This document shows, one piece after another, positions 1 to 8,429 of a stretch of DNA of 64,000 nucleotides. The position numbers and the translations under genes were made by a program. The DNA comes from Bin55 sp965116055. GTDB lineage: Bacteria > Pseudomonadota > Gammaproteobacteria > Pseudomonadales > Azotimanducaceae. The first letter of the stretch is position 1; every line of letters starts with the position of its first letter. The stretch lies in assembly GCA_965116055.1 (NCBI GenBank), contig OZ220466.1, positions 2,232,001 to 2,296,000 on the forward strand. Reading direction: 5' to 3'. The notes below the pieces were generated by a model. The model did not search any database. It saw only the letters and a list, made by a program, of their open reading frames with translations, and was not told the DNA's origin.

Positions 1-70
1 ACCCGCGCTCAGTTGCATATCAATCGACTCGACTTCCGCGAACGGATCACCACCAATCGCCCACGCACGA

Positions 71-2209
71 TTGGATTCCGCATTAGTTACGACTACTAGT
101 AAAAGAGATCGTCCGCGCGCTCGCGCGCATTCAACGTATCAGTTACGCGCCCCACCTCGCGTGGGGCAGCGGCACCACAAAACGCCTGCGAATCGTCTCG
201 CACCGCGTGTTGACGACGCGCAAAAGATGCTTCGTGATGGTCGTCCACACGACGCATTCGAGTTGTTGTTGCCACTCGTTACACGCCACCCCAAACACAC
301 CGAACTACGCTATTGCCTAGCCGTCTCTCAACGATTGCTAGGGCAATTACCAGGGGCGTTACAGTCGGTACTTACTTTACTAAAACAAGCGCCGCGCTAT
401 GCGCGCGCGCATCAAGAACATGGCTACGTTCTGCTAGCGCTCAATAAAACGCATGCGGCCGGCGAAGCGTTTCGATTAGCGGTCGATTTGAATCCAGGCT
501 TAATCGGCAGTTGGCGACACCTCAAGTCATCCTCGGTTTATATTGACTCGGCATGGCAAGATCGGATTGATGCTAATCTATCTTATCTTGAATCGTTACC
601 GCCGGAGCTGCAAACCGTCATAAGTTTGCGCTACGAGAAAAAGACGCACAAAGCTGAACAAATCTGTCGCGGTTATCTGCAAAAGCATCCCAAAGATGTC
701 GAGGGTATGCGGCTTCTCGCACAAGTCGCCATTGATCAAGGGATGCTCCACGATGCGGAATTTCTACTGGAAAGCGCTCTCGCGTTCGACCCAAACAATA
801 CCCGGGTGAGGGTGAACTATGTCGACGTGTTACACAAGCGGCAAAAATTTGACCAAGCGCTACTTCAATCGAAAACACTGCTTCTAAGCAATCCAGCGAA
901 CCAAGCTTTTCGACTTGCGCACGCCAACCAGCTTGCAGCTATGGGCAACTATCAACAAGCACTGCAAGTCTATGACGACATCCTAACGAATCACCCCGAG
1001 TCAGTACTCGCCGGCCCGAGACTTTGGTTGTCCCGAGGTCACGCTCTGAAAACTCATGGGAAAGTAGCCGATGCGATTGAGTCGTATCAAACCGCGTACC
1101 GTTTACGCGAAGACTTCGGTGACGCGTATTGGAGCCTCGCGAATCTCAAGACATATACGTTTCATGACATGGAAATCGAACGTATGAATTCGCTCGTCGA
1201 ATCAGCAAATATCGATCAAGACGACCTCGCTCATGTGTACTTCGCCCTCGGTAAATCGTATGAAGACCACGGCGAATTCGAGACCTCCTTTCAACACTAC
1301 CGCGCTGGAAACCGCATTCGACAAAGGCAATCGCGCTACGACCCCGCAGCGATGTCCGCACGCATGCAATTACAAAAGTGGGTATGTAACGAAGCATTCT
1401 TCGCTGAACGTGCTGGGGTTGGCTGCGACGCACCCGATCCGATCTTTATCGTAGGGTTGCCACGGGCGGGGTCAACCTTGCTGGAACAAATTCTTGCGTC
1501 CCACTCTCAGGTCGATGGAACCCTTGAACTTCACCATATCAGTTCAGTGGCTCAAAAGCTTGACAGTCGCCGACGGCGAGCGGACGCACCGCGATATCCA
1601 GGGACACTCGAGCAATTGCAACTAACAACCTTTCGAACGATCGGCGAACAATTCATGAACGATACGAAGGTGCACCGGGGCAATGCACCCTATTTCATCG
1701 ATAAGATGCCGAACAATTTCAGACACATTGGCTTGATTCACCTTATTCTGCCTAATGCAAAAATCATCGATGCTCGGCGAGACCCTATGAGCTGCTGTTT
1801 TAGTTGCTACAAGCAGCTATTTGCATCAGGACAAGAATTCACTTACGGCCTGAACGAGATCGGAACCTATTACCAGGATTACGTCGAACTCATGACGCAT
1901 TGGGATACAGTGCTTCCCGGGAAAGTGCTTCGCGTGCATTACCTTGACGTGATCAATGATCTCGAATCCGAAGTGCGACGGATCCTGGACTATTGCGAAT
2001 TACCGTTCGAACGCGCATGCGTGGAATTTCATCGCAACAAACGTGCTGTCAGAACACCAAGCGCAGAGCAGGTACGTCAACCGATCTATAGAGAAGCACT
2101 TGAACAATGGAAACACTTCGAACCTTGGTTGACACCACTGAAAGAGGCGTTAGGTCCCGCCTTGTGGTCCTACCGAAATGAAGCGCAAAGCCAACGACCC
2201 GAGGCGTGA
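71..2209 (+). CDS. TPR-repeat sulfotransferase (start uncertain)
   Basis: The protein would transfer sulfate from PAPS to an acceptor, following tetratricopeptide repeats that usually bind a protein or peptide partner. Residues about 50-420 are helical TPR-like repeats. From about residue 458 comes a sulfotransferase domain with the 5'-phosphosulfate loop FIVGLPRAGSTLLEQIL and a later 3'-phosphate-binding stretch around DARRDPMSCCFSCYK. No signal peptide or membrane segment is evident. The start given is a TTG; the frame is open without a stop to the left edge, so the true start may lie outside the window, while the first in-frame ATG is at 227, close to the first TPR. The exact acceptor cannot be read from the sequence. 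The TPR-plus-sulfotransferase call is firm; the start is not. Confidence 0.85.
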   Translation: MDSALVTTTSKRDRPRARAHSTYQLRAPPRVGQRHHKTPANRLAPRVDDAQKMLRDGRPHDAFELLLPLVTRHPKHTELRYCLAVSQRLLGQLPGALQSVLTLLKQAPRYARAHQEHGYVLLALNKTHAAGEAFRLAVDLNPGLIGSWRHLKSSSVYIDSAWQDRIDANLSYLESLPPELQTVISLRYEKKTHKAEQICRGYLQKHPKDVEGMRLLAQVAIDQGMLHDAEFLLESALAFDPNNTRVRVNYVDVLHKRQKFDQALLQSKTLLLSNPANQAFRLAHANQLAAMGNYQQALQVYDDILTNHPESVLAGPRLWLSRGHALKTHGKVADAIESYQTAYRLREDFGDAYWSLANLKTYTFHDMEIERMNSLVESANIDQDDLAHVYFALGKSYEDHGEFETSFQHYRAGNRIRQRQSRYDPAAMSARMQLQKWVCNEAFFAERAGVGCDAPDPIFIVGLPRAGSTLLEQILASHSQVDGTLELHHISSVAQKLDSRRRRADAPRYPGTLEQLQLTTFRTIGEQFMNDTKVHRGNAPYFIDKMPNNFRHIGLIHLILPNAKIIDARRDPMSCCFSCYKQLFASGQEFTYGLNEIGTYYQDYVELMTHWDTVLPGKVLRVHYLDVINDLESEVRRILDYCELPFERACVEFHRNKRAVRTPSAEQVRQPIYREALEQWKHFEPWLTPLKEALGPALWSYRNEAQSQRPEA

Positions 2210-2219
2210 CCCCAGGTGA

Positions 2220-2729
2220 CTAATCTGCGGGCGCCGGCTCTGTTACCAAGGCCAGCCGTTGAAGCGCAAAAACATAGGCATCTTCGCGATCCGATTCGCC
2301 GCGTTGGTAATAGTCTTTGCGAAAACCAACGCGCTGGAACCCGACGGACTCGTATAGCTTAATCGCTCGGCTGTTGGAAACTCGCACTTCGAGAAACACG
2401 CGGTCCATTGGCATCGTGTTGCTCCGCATCAACATGTGATTGAGCAACATACGACCGATTCCTCGCCCTTGATGCGCCGGGTCGACCGAGATGTTATAGA
2501 GCTCCGCTGAATCAACGCCGAAACCTAGGATGGCATGGGCAATGGTGTATGCATCCGGTTTTGGTTCGAGTACAACCCAGCATTCGTGGTTGAGCCGTAA
2601 GCTATCGATAAATGTTCGACGTCGCCAACCATGCGAGTTTGCCTTACGCTCGACATACATGACCGAATCAAGATCCGCCTCATCCATGCGGCGAACAATT
2701 AGCCTTTCAAGCCCTTGATCTTTAGCCAT
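2220..2729 (-). CDS. rimI: RimI-type N-terminal alanine acetyltransferase
   Basis: This is a GNAT-fold acetyltransferase that in the RimI family acetylates the N-terminal alanine of ribosomal protein S18. The acetyl-CoA pyrophosphate-binding motif is visible as QGRGIGRMLL after the beta strand ISVDPAH, and the C-terminal GFQRVGFRKDYY is typical of RimI. The frame is open 41 codons further upstream, but I chose the ATG at 2729 (MAKDQGLERL), which gives 169 residues, near the family norm. With this start it overlaps the end of the HolD-like gene by 31 nt, so the two are translated from one message. The holD-rimI order is a known gammaproteobacterial arrangement and supports both calls. Confidence 0.88.
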   Translation of the reverse strand: MAKDQGLERLIVRRMDEADLDSVMYVERKANSHGWRRRTFIDSLRLNHECWVVLEPKPDAYTIAHAILGFGVDSAELYNISVDPAHQGRGIGRMLLNHMLMRSNTMPMDRVFLEVRVSNSRAIKLYESVGFQRVGFRKDYYQRGESDREDAYVFALQRLALVTEPAPAD

Positions 2730-3400
2730 AACTGTCGCTTCAGCATCGGGGTATCCGGCAGGGTATCGATCGTAATGACCTTTGACTCGGTCGCAGCGAA
2801 TAAAGCCGTCGTTGCAGTAGCGGCCTCCCCTATGGCTAGAAAAGTCGTACAACGCGGTACTTTTTCCCTAAACCACGCTTGAAAACTTTCTTGCGCACCC
2901 GTCAAGGTCCCGTTGACAACAGCTCGACCGCCATACCCGCTCACGGGAAAGCGAAAGTGCAACTCGTTAAACTCGTGCAGCTCGAAATCACACAACGCCA
3001 ACAAGATATCCTCCATGAGGTCGTCTGAACATTGCACAGATTGGTCTATAGCCAAGCTTGCTGGACCATAGAGAAACACCCGAAGCACAACATGAAATGG
3101 TCGTGTTGCCGGCTGCTCCTCATGAGATGTCGGAGATGAAGGCCGAGGTGTTTTTTTTCTACGGTGACCAACGTTCTGCAGCGTGTGCGTCGGTTGGTCG
3201 TCGGATACATTGCTTTTATTTGACTTTGACCGCGCTCGCCGGTGAGAGCGTACTTCGGCTGTATGGCGTTGAGGTTGTTCAATTGCTGAATTGAACAATG
3301 CATTTACGCTTCCGGATTTGATGAGATCGTTGGCAACGTTACGAGGAAGCCATATGTCAATCCCCAGACGTTGCAGCTGAGTTAAGTCACTTAGAGCCAT
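2699..3400 (-). CDS. holD: DNA polymerase III psi subunit (HolD-like)
   Basis: Psi bridges the clamp loader to chi and single-strand binding protein in DNA polymerase III. The N terminus QLQRLGIDIWLPR fits the psi N-terminal motif that inserts into the clamp loader. The C-terminal third (about residues 100-233) has the psi fold signature, ending in P-MLKRQLWLKIK. Between them, residues about 40-100 form a low-complexity basic, serine-rich linker not present in E. coli HolD, giving 233 rather than about 137 residues. It is followed by and overlaps rimI, as in many gammaproteobacteria. Its usual partner chi (holC) is also in this window, at 55515. Psi is poorly conserved, so the call rests on the end motifs plus synteny. 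Confidence 0.75.
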   Translation of the reverse strand: MALSDLTQLQRLGIDIWLPRNVANDLIKSGSVNALFNSAIEQPQRHTAEVRSHRRARSKSNKSNVSDDQPTHTLQNVGHRRKKTPRPSSPTSHEEQPATRPFHVVLRVFLYGPASLAIDQSVQCSDDLMEDILLALCDFELHEFNELHFRFPVSGYGGRAVVNGTLTGAQESFQAWFREKVPRCTTFLAIGEAATATTALFAATESKVITIDTLPDTPMLKRQLWLKIKGLKG

Positions 3401-3445
3401 GACGCAATTATTATTTGCGCCATTTCAACCTGACGACGCAGTGCT

Positions 3446-4507
3446 ATGCGCTACGAAACTGACGACTTGCGGATCAACGGTATGGACGAAGCTCTGGCGC
3501 CAGAGCAGCTCATTGAGCAGTTTCCGGTGTCGTCAGAGTTGTCTCAGCTAGTATTCGAAAAACGCAACGAGGCAGCTCACATCATTCATGGCGAGGATGA
3601 CCGGCTACTTTGCATCGTTGGACCATGTTCGATACACGACACAATTTCAGCGCTCGAATACGCCGACCGACTCGCGGAAGCCGCATCAGCGTATTGCGAT
3701 CAACTCTGCATCTTGATGCGGGTGTATTTCGAGAAACCTCGAACGACCGTGGGCTGGAAAGGACTCATCAACGACCCTCACCTAAATGGGTCGTATGAGA
3801 TAAACGAAGGATTGCGTACTGCAAGACAACTGTTGTGCGACATAGCCGCGAAAAACCTCGGTACCGGCACTGAGTACCTGGATCCGATTACGCCTCAATA
3901 TGTAGGCGATCTCGTGTCATGGAGCGCTATTGGAGCGCGCACGACGGAAAGTCAGATACACCGTCAGTTGGCATCCGGTCTATCCTGCCCGGTCGGCTTC
4001 AAGAATAGCACTAAGGGTGATGTACAAATCGCTGCTGATGCGGTCAAATCGGCACAAAACTCACACATTTTTCTTTCTGTCACAAAGTCTGGACAAGCTG
4101 CCATTTTTTCAACGACGGGTAATCCAGACTGCCACATTATTTTGCGCGGCGGCGGAGGCGAGACGAACTACGACGAAGCATCAATCGACGATGCAGCAAA
4201 GCGACTTGAGAAAGCCGCAGTGACACCGCGACTCATGGTCGATATGAGTCATGCAAACAGCCAAAAAGAACACAAACGACAATTGAGCGTGTGTCAAGCG
4301 CTCTGCAAACAGATTCCAGCTAAAGATTCTCACATCATGGGCGTTATGATCGAAAGTCATCTCGTCGAAGGGAATCAAAAGATTGGTAACGGCACTCAGT
4401 TAACCTATGGTCAAAGCATCACCGATGCGTGCATTAGCTGGGAAGACACTGAACACTGCTTCGAACAACTGGCGGCAGCAGTTGATGTACGTCGGAATAC
4501 ACATTGA
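3446..4507 (+). CDS. aroG: 3-deoxy-7-phosphoheptulonate (DAHP) synthase, type I
   Basis: The enzyme condenses phosphoenolpyruvate with erythrose 4-phosphate, the first step of the shikimate pathway, in the cytoplasm. At 353 residues it has the length of E. coli AroG/AroF/AroH. Signature stretches are LLCIVGPCSIHD, EKPRTTVGWKGLINDP, GARTTESQ and GFKNSTKGD, with the metal-binding tail MVDMSHANS. It is divergent from the holD-rimI pair across 45 bp. Which of the three feedback classes (Phe, Tyr, Trp) applies cannot be decided by eye, so the symbol is generic. The ATG at 3446 is preceded only by the short divergent spacer. Confidence 0.93.
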   Translation: MRYETDDLRINGMDEALAPEQLIEQFPVSSELSQLVFEKRNEAAHIIHGEDDRLLCIVGPCSIHDTISALEYADRLAEAASAYCDQLCILMRVYFEKPRTTVGWKGLINDPHLNGSYEINEGLRTARQLLCDIAAKNLGTGTEYLDPITPQYVGDLVSWSAIGARTTESQIHRQLASGLSCPVGFKNSTKGDVQIAADAVKSAQNSHIFLSVTKSGQAAIFSTTGNPDCHIILRGGGGETNYDEASIDDAAKRLEKAAVTPRLMVDMSHANSQKEHKRQLSVCQALCKQIPAKDSHIMGVMIESHLVEGNQKIGNGTQLTYGQSITDACISWEDTEHCFEQLAAAVDVRRNTH

Positions 4508-4750
4508 GTATCTCATCCAGTTTTATTCATGCTTTGTGAGGCCTTTGTTGAGAAAGTAACCTTTCTGCGGCATTTCGACGGGCATATATTTGACTTTTGG
4601 GCAAGGTAACGAGTTCGTTCGCACACATAGATTGAGTTAAATGCGGCTCCCGGCGAAGAACTGGTCAACTGGAAGACGCTACAAACCTTCTTGACCTAAC
4701 ATTCCACTATTGGTTGCAGGTATCCTTCACCGAAACTTGAGATAGATCTA

Positions 4751-5713
4751 ATGAAGTTCAAAAATATTCGCTACAGCCCCGGTGGTGGTGCTGAACTCGT
4801 CGAATTAGAAGCCGCTGAGCCAGGTCCAGGTCAGGTTCAAGTCGAAAACACCGCGTGTGGTATTTGCTCTTGGGATTTGCAAACATTTCGCGCGGGCTCA
4901 GACTCAGGTTCGGCTGCGCCGCCAGGACATGAAGGCGTTGGCTACGTGACGAAGTTAGGTCCAGGAGTGAGCGACATCGAGCTTGGACAACGCGTTGCAG
5001 GTGGTGGATTCGGGCGCATCCGAAATGCGCCGATCCGCAGTCTCTACAAGATTCCGGATTCCAATTTAGCTGATAAGCATTGGATTGTCGAGCCTGTATC
5101 GTGCATCGTGACTGGCATTGATTGCTGTCGTATCAAAGTTGGCGAACGTCTAGCTATGGTCGGCTGTGGTTTCATGGGTTTGATGATGATTCAAGGCCTG
5201 CAAGGGATGGGATTAGACCAACTGATCGCGCTTGATGTGGACGATAGCCGCCTTGCGCTTGCACGAAAATTCGGTGCGACGGAAGCGCACAATGTCTCTA
5301 CAAACGAGTTCAGTGACATCAAACACGATCTTCAAGCACGCGGGCTTGATGTAGTGGTCGACACAAGTGGGGCGCAGTCCGGTTTGGATCTAGCGACCGC
5401 CATCGTGCGTCGTGCGGGACTCATCAATTTGTTTGGCTGGATCAAAGGCACCGAGGCAACATTCAACCCCACGACCTGGCACGGCAAAGCCATTTCTATC
5501 GTGAATTCGTCGCCAGCAGCGCAACTTCGCGATCCATTTCCGGTCGCGATTCGATTGATCCAGAATGGCATCATTGACCTAAAGCCGTTAGTGACGCATA
5601 CAGTGCCAATTGAGGAGTTTCCCTCGTTTATGCGTCAAGCGACCACCGGTCAAATCAAAGGTTACATCAAAGGCGTGGTAACGACGAATGCTGCGCCACT
5701 AACCGGCGTCTGA
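4751..5713 (+). CDS. Zinc-type alcohol dehydrogenase (MDR family)
   Basis: This is a medium-chain dehydrogenase/reductase. The N-terminal catalytic domain shows CGICSWDLQTFR and the zinc-enzyme signature GHEGVGYV. The nucleotide-binding domain starts near VGCGFMGLMMIQGLQGMG with the acidic LDVDD end, typical of NAD(H) use. It is 320 residues, slightly short for the family, and I see no structural-zinc four-cysteine lobe, so it resembles the compact threonine/sorbitol dehydrogenase-like forms. Its end overlaps by 15 bp the convergent end of the CoA-transferase gene. The substrate is unknown; a link to the neighbouring CoA-transferase in side-chain degradation is only a guess. Confidence 0.82.
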   Translation: MKFKNIRYSPGGGAELVELEAAEPGPGQVQVENTACGICSWDLQTFRAGSDSGSAAPPGHEGVGYVTKLGPGVSDIELGQRVAGGGFGRIRNAPIRSLYKIPDSNLADKHWIVEPVSCIVTGIDCCRIKVGERLAMVGCGFMGLMMIQGLQGMGLDQLIALDVDDSRLALARKFGATEAHNVSTNEFSDIKHDLQARGLDVVVDTSGAQSGLDLATAIVRRAGLINLFGWIKGTEATFNPTTWHGKAISIVNSSPAAQLRDPFPVAIRLIQNGIIDLKPLVTHTVPIEEFPSFMRQATTGQIKGYIKGVVTTNAAPLTGV

Positions 5714-6937
5714 CGGACGATTAGGCTCCGCGATGACATCGTTAGCCACCAACTCGTCAATGCGAGCGACTGAATAGCCTAGTTCAAGAAGCACTTCACG
5801 TGAATGTTCGCCTAGCTCCGGCGCCAACGCCATAGGCGCGTGTTCAACGCCGCTCACCTGGACTGGATGATTCACGATCAGCGGTATATTGACATCAGGA
5901 TGGTGCGGCGCCGACGCATTGCGATTCAACCGGATTTGCTCGTCGGTAACCGTCTCTTCCACGATGCCAATACGATTGACAGGCACGTCAAAGGACTCGC
6001 AAATGGTGAGCCATTCGTCGGACGATTTCGTTTCGATGATCGCTTGAATACGCATACCCACTTCGTTGCGATGTGCGTACATTGCGCTGGGCGTGCTGAA
6101 GCGCTCGTCAATCAGCATGTCCGTCGCGTCCAACGCGGTGAACATACGGTTCATGAGTTCTTCGTTACGGACCATATTGAATTGCAACCAACGGCCATCG
6201 CTGGCTTGGTACACGCGAAACGTGAAGCCGGGCTCTTTAGCGTTATCGCGAAATTGCACTGCGTCCGCACCCGCCATCGCGCCCTGAGCGACGGCGGCAT
6301 TCGACCAGAGACCGTTAGCCAGTAAAGAGGTTTGAACGAACGAGCCTTGACCAGTGCGCTCGCGTTTTAATAACGCGGTGACGATGCCAGCGTAAATCGA
6401 CACCGCTGTGGGGTGATCCCCCATGCCGGGTAAACCTTGAGTCGGTCGAGTGCCTGACTCACGCATTAAATCCATCAAACCACTCCGGGCCCAGTACGCC
6501 AATTGATCGAACCCTTTGCGGTCGCGTTCTGCACCGTGTTCACCGTAAGCTGTGAGCGAGGCATAGATCATTGAGGGGTTGGTCGGTCTTATCTCATCAT
6601 ATGTAAGCTGAAATTTCTCGCGACTCGGATATGGCATATTCGTGATGAAAACATCGCATTGGGCAATGAGCTGCTGCAAGATACGAAGGCCGGCGGGATG
6701 TGCAAGGTTAAGCGCCAAACTACGCTTATTGCGGCCGTCCATTTGCCACATGTAGTTTTCTGCACCTGGGGCTGGATTCGGCATGTTCGAGAGATGGCGC
6801 AACATGTCACCACCGCGTGGGTCCTCAATTTTGACGACATCCGCGCCGAAATCTGCCATCATCATTGCAGCTGCCGGACCCGCAATCACGGTGGCCGCAT
6901 CAATGACCTTTAAACCTTGAAAAAGGTAATCTACCAT
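5699..6937 (-). CDS. CaiB/BaiF-family (class III) CoA-transferase
   Basis: Class III transferases move CoA between organic acids through an aspartyl-CoA intermediate. The N terminus GLKVIDAATVIAGPAAAMMMADFGADVVKIEDP, read in parts, is the family fingerprint, and the candidate catalytic aspartate lies in KGFDQLAYWARSG. Its 412 residues match the family. The C-terminal lobe ends with LGEHSREVLLELGYS, also typical. It has a purine-rich AGGAGGT-like stretch just upstream of the ATG (GGAGGT in the minus-strand sense region is seen as cacctcc at 6946-6952). Carnitine, succinate-type and aromatic-acid substrates are all possible. Confidence 0.9.
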   Translation of the reverse strand: MVDYLFQGLKVIDAATVIAGPAAAMMMADFGADVVKIEDPRGGDMLRHLSNMPNPAPGAENYMWQMDGRNKRSLALNLAHPAGLRILQQLIAQCDVFITNMPYPSREKFQLTYDEIRPTNPSMIYASLTAYGEHGAERDRKGFDQLAYWARSGLMDLMRESGTRPTQGLPGMGDHPTAVSIYAGIVTALLKRERTGQGSFVQTSLLANGLWSNAAVAQGAMAGADAVQFRDNAKEPGFTFRVYQASDGRWLQFNMVRNEELMNRMFTALDATDMLIDERFSTPSAMYAHRNEVGMRIQAIIETKSSDEWLTICESFDVPVNRIGIVEETVTDEQIRLNRNASAPHHPDVNIPLIVNHPVQVSGVEHAPMALAPELGEHSREVLLELGYSVARIDELVANDVIAEPNRPSDAG

Positions 6938-7283
6938 ATATTTTGGAGGTGATATCGCGAATAGAAAGGCCGAGTATGTTATGAAGGCTATTTCTGCATT
7001 AGTGTACTTTAATAGAAAAAACCATGGTCTTTGAATCGATTTGGGATTAGCTAAAACCGAAAATCTCTAGGTTATCGTTTCAAGATTAGACAGCACAGTC
7101 TTTCCATCGGCACTTGACAGGGTAGTAGGCTTCACCGCAACCCCTAGAGCAACAACCAGATTTATCACCTACTGTGTCCCGTGTTGATTCAACCTGGACA
7201 AGCGGTAACGAGATATGAAGAAATCGGCAACGCTTTCGTATAGGGTATACGCAACTTTTTCGATCAGGAAAAGAATCTTTATA
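6938..7283. other. Intergenic stretch with no recognisable gene
   Basis: This AT-rich leader lies between the CoA-transferase start and decayed sequence. No open frame in it has coding character by eye, and I see no tRNA or strong hairpin. It probably contains the promoter of the CoA-transferase gene. Confidence 0.4.
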
Positions 7284-7451
7284 TCAATCAGTTGCGGCGA
7301 TGGAGCAAACGCCTCTACCCGCGTCTATCCAAATAATCAACACCATTGCAACACCGCATCCGATACCAATTGCCGTGCCTACGGCACCTTGTGGCGACTT
7401 TTGTCGCCGTTGGGTCATGTCTGTCGCAATCGTCCCGGTAACGATCAGCAC
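7284..7451 (-). CDS. Possible small membrane-protein ORF or gene remnant
   Basis: A 55-codon frame beginning with GTG at 7451 encodes two hydrophobic stretches (LIVTGTIATDM and GTAIGIGCGVAMVLIIW) split by a basic, glutamine-rich turn QRRQKSPQG. It ends before the unassigned leader. No clear ribosome binding site is present and the frame is closed by a stop just upstream, so it may be the C-terminal remnant of a membrane protein. On the plus strand the same DNA contains the perfect hairpin GGCGAC-TTTT-GTCGCC at 7399-7414. I do not recognise a family. Confidence 0.2.
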   Translation of the reverse strand: MLIVTGTIATDMTQRRQKSPQGAVGTAIGIGCGVAMVLIIWIDAGRGVCSIAATD

Positions 7452-7505
7452 GGTGATGACTCACAATCAAGTCTGCGGATCATCGAGCCGATTCGGCTTT
7501 TCACT

Positions 7506-7592
7506 TTACCCCTTGTCAACCTGCCGCAGCAGACAAACAATCTCTTCGGCTTGTAGTGCTCTCTTACCATCACCGATCTTTCTCTTTTCCAT
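7506..7592 (-). pseudogene. Possible IS3-type transposase OrfA N-terminal remnant
   Basis: The 28-codon frame contains AEEIVCLLRQVDKG, which resembles the start of IS3-family OrfA helix-turn-helix proteins (the pattern AEEIV-LRQVD-G). It is preceded by a lysine-rich start MEKRK. It stops at once, and no OrfB remnant was found nearby. This would be a trace of an old insertion in the decayed stretch before the R-M system. The match is short, so the call is tentative. Confidence 0.25.
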
Positions 7593-7670
7593 AACCTTAA
7601 AGTGCATCAGTTTTAGGGGAAAGATCATCATGTCACTTTCAGAAGGTGCGGTCAAACCCAAGCATCCATC

Positions 7671-8414
7671 CTATTGACGGGCACGGGCCTCTTCGGTCGC
7701 AACATGCCCGGCCAATTGAGTAACGAATGCCCGTAACCCGGTCATCTCGCCAAGCTCGGTGTATGTGCCGCTACTCGCGGCAGACCGTGGAGACATCAGC
7801 ACTGATGCTGCCGAATAGAGTTGCTCCTGCACGAGCTTCTGACAAAGAATGTTGTACCGGTTTGCGTAAGATGCACCCCGAAACTCCTCCAAGATCGGGA
7901 AATGCGGCGAAACATCACGAATCGGCTTGCGAGAACCGTCGGAATCTTCAACCAAAATCAGCCATCCCACAAACGGACGAGACTGCTCACCGAACGCTCC
8001 TTCGCGAAAGGAAGTCTAAAGATCATGAGCTGATCCGATTGCTTCCTCCGTTCGATTGTTGAAATTGTTTCCAAACGAGGGGCCAACATGGCTCTTGAAC
8101 TCCAATGCAGCCACCAGTCTACCTTCATTTATGACTACCATGTCCCAAAGCTTTGTAGGACGAAAAAAGCCCGGTAAAGTTACGGCGCGACGCTTGCGGT
8201 GAATCTTCGCTTGCACAAGTCCGTTTGCCCTGACCAAATCACTGACAAGCGCGATGAAGCCGTCCATGTTTTTTCCAGCAGTCACCCCCGCTCGTTCGCC
8301 TTGGTCAGCCTTGCCAGGTTCAAGCTGCTTCTCGCGCGCTGTCTGACGACTTGTCCAAAAAGCTTGCACCGCTGTTCGAGCTCTTTGTTCGTAGTCAAGC
8401 AAATCAATGGTCAA
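7671..8414 (-). pseudogene. PaeR7I/XhoI-type restriction endonuclease with one in-frame amber stop
   Basis: The gene would encode a type II endonuclease of the PaeR7I family, which cuts CTCGAG. Two consecutive open pieces (8016-8414 and 7671-8015) lie in the same reading frame, separated by a single TAG at 8016-8018. Together they make 247 codons, the size of PaeR7I. Before the stop comes WDMVVINEGRLVAALEFKSH with catalytic D, E and K, then NNFNNRTEEAIGSAHDL. After it come REGAFG, RPFVGWLILVED and SPHFPILEEFRGASYANRY. In the family a Trp is expected right after SAHDL, so TGG appears to have become TAG by one transition. The start lies 15 bp after the methyltransferase gene end. Unless amber is suppressed, the product is a 132-residue fragment that keeps the catalytic motif but lacks the C-terminal half. 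Confidence 0.88.
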
Positions 8415-8429
8415 TTCGTCGTCCCGCAG

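Noticed and set aside
1..140. A minus-strand frame with protein-like composition (AWAIGGDPFAEVESIDMQLSA).
   Set aside because: It is closed by a stop and has no start codon in range; it overlaps the plus-strand sulfotransferase frame and is probably a shadow.
7215..7677. Two plus-strand frames of about 113 and 125 codons.
   Set aside because: They are rich in serine, proline and isoleucine without family likeness, lack ribosome binding sites, and the opposite strand reads more like protein.
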